Assembly (NCBI GenBank): GCA_947575605.1
Contig: CANPNZ010000001.1
Location: 1-64,000, forward strand
Source of the DNA: an uncultured Clostridium sp.
GTDB taxonomy: Bacteria > Bacillota > Clostridia > TANB77 > CAG-508
Direction of reading: 5' to 3'
Length of the DNA: 64,000 nt
In this document: piece by piece, positions 62,056 to 64,000 of the stretch
Layout: every line of letters starts with the position of its first letter
Numbering within the stretch: the stretch's first letter is position 1
Program-made: the position numbers and the translations under genes
Notes under the pieces: model-generated
The model's input: the letters and a program-made list of their open reading frames with translations, nothing else
The model's database searches: none
Told to the model about the DNA's origin: nothing

Positions 62056-64000
62056 ATGAAAGAAAGACCAATTTTAGTTGCGGTAATAGGATATATAATA
62101 GGTATATTAGGGGGACTATACTTTCCATTTAGTATAGTCCCTTGTTATATCCTAATACTAGCAATTTATTATAGTTTAAAAACAAGTTTTACAAATCAGA
62201 AAAGAAATAGATTTCAATTATTATCATTTAGAAGATATAGGAAATATTTAAAATTAATCATAAATAGAAAAGTAATTTTTATTCTAATTATTTTATCTAG
62301 TATTTCAAATACCATTGTTTTATATCAAAATAAGCAATATGAAAATGCCTACCAAGAAGGAGAAAATATTCAAGTTTTAGGTGTTGTAGTAAGTCAAAAA
62401 ATGGAAAAAACATATTATAATTTATATCAAATAAAAGTATTCGATTCAAAACCTTTTAATCTGTATATACAAGTAAGTAAAAAGTCAGAAGAATTAGCCT
62501 ATGGCGATAAAGTAAAAGTGCAAGGAGAGTATCAAAAGCCATCAAAACAAAGAAATTATGGTGGGTATGATGAAGAACAATATCTAAAAACTTTAAAAGT
62601 AGTGGGTAAAGTGAAAGTAAAAGAATTAGAAGTGATAGCACATAAACACTTAAGTAAACCATTACAAATTGCTAATGAAGTGAAAGTTAAAATAAAAGAA
62701 AGAATAGAAACAAATTTCGAAGAAGAAAATTCAGCTATTTTGAAGGGACTATTGTTAGGCGAAACTTCAGAAATACAAGAAGAAGTAAAAGAAAAGTTTC
62801 AAGTTTCGAGTATTTCGCATATTTTAGCTATTTCAGGATTACATATTAACTATATTGTAATTGGGATTCAGATTTTATTTAAAAGAGTAATAGGAAAGAA
62901 GAAAATAAGAATTTTTACCATTACATTTCTCATTTTTTATTGCTTGATAACTGGTTTTTCTCCTTCTATTGCGAGAGCAACGGTAATGGCAATTATCACA
63001 ATAGGAGCAGAAATTGTGTATCGAAAAAGTGATATAGGAAATTCCATTGCCATTTCTTTATTTATTATATTACTCTATAATCCCTATTTAATTTTACAGG
63101 TGGGATTGCAATTTTCTTATTTAGGAACCATAGGAATTATTTTATTTAGTCCAACCATACTAAAAATTTTTAATATAATAAAATTAAAGAAAAAAAGAGT
63201 TATCATAGAGAAAATAAAAGAGATGCTAGCGGTTACTTTATCAGCTCAAATTATGGTATTCCCTATTTTAGTCTATCATTTTAATCTAATCGGTGTATAT
63301 TTTTTGTTAACCAATTTATTAGTAAGTTTAGTCATTGGACCCATTATTATACTTGGATTTTTTAGTATCGGTATTAAATTATTTGCTATACCGGTAAGGA
63401 TAGGATTATCCTATTTGCGTTTAATAGCTCAGTTTAGCCAATTACCCTTCTCAAAGATTTATATGGCTACGCCAAGTATTATTTTTATTATTTTCTATTT
63501 TGTTATTCTATGGATAGCGAATCAAATTTATTTCATTTATCATTTAAATCATTTAACGCCAACTCAGAAAAGAGTTAAAAATATAATTGCTTTATTTCGT
63601 TATCAATTTCGAAAGAAAAGGAAGATATATCTGAAATATATGATAATTTTGTTAGTGTTTATTATAGTTATTTCTTTACTACCAAAAAAGTTGAAAATTT
63701 ATTTTGTAGATGTGGGACAAGGAGATTGTACCTTTATTGTGACACCTAAAAATAAAACGATTCTAATAGATGGCGGCGGAAGTTTAACAGATGAATTTGA
63801 TGTTGGAGATAAGATAGTAATTCCTTATTTATTAGATAGAGGTTATACTACCATAGACTATATAATGATTAGCCATTTTGATCAAGATCATGTACGGTGG
63901 ATTGTTAACGGTTATGCAAGAATTCAAGGTGAAAAATGTAGTAATGGGAAAACAGTTTGAGAGTTGTGAAAATTATGAAAAGTTTGTTGAAATGGTAAAA
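62056..64000 (+). CDS. comEC: ComEC/Rec2 competence protein (3' truncated by window), requiring one +1 frameshift (CGG at 63895)
   Basis: SISHILAISGLHINYIVIG, GFSPSIARATVMA; MBL domain FVDVGQGDCTFIVTPKNKTILIDGGG...ISHFDQDHV|GGLLTVMQEFKVKNVVMGKQFESCENYEKFVEMVK after skipping C 63895. Confidence 0.94.

Overview
Low-GC, AT-rich bacterial chromosome segment. The gene content (spoVE/ftsW, yabG, yunB, spoIIID, veg, SPOCS/LysM, sortases, POR, alarmone synthetase) points to an anaerobic spore-forming Firmicute/Clostridia relative. It is mostly core genes: pyrBI, murE-mraY-ftsW/spoVE-murG, lepB, holB, ricT-like, thiN, porABCD, flavodiiron protein plus rubredoxin, scpB, proS, dnaG-rpoD, two-component genes, ribE-ribH, cysteine desulfurase, tcdA, purH, rpsI/rplM and comEC. 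Accessory surface, toxin-like and foreign-looking genes are interspersed. No rRNA, tRNA or CRISPR array was recognised. MAIN FINDING: seven otherwise intact, conserved genes (ftsW/spoVE x2, sensor kinase x1, porB x2, ribE x1, yabG x1, yunB x1, comEC x1) are interrupted by nine +1 frame disruptions. All nine are the same event: a zero-frame CGG codon at which dropping the C restores the frame as a GGN glycine codon at a family-conserved glycine. A manual scan of CGG triplets in the other recognisable core genes found none in frame. In-frame CGG read as Arg appears only in three atypical ORFs, probably foreign or decayed, plus one ambiguous 44-aa ORF. This suggests a systematic recoding, either +1 frameshifting at an unassigned or hungry CGG codon or CGGN read as a four-base Gly codon, rather than sequencing noise or independent pseudogenes. 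Other points of interest: a tandem-repeat leader with a strong promoter in front of a PBECR4-like nuclease gene (type III toxin-antitoxin-like layout), several families of long intergenic hairpin elements with conserved cores and covarying arms, a cohesin/dockerin/sortase group, and an archaeal-type riboflavin-kinase-like gene beside ribE.
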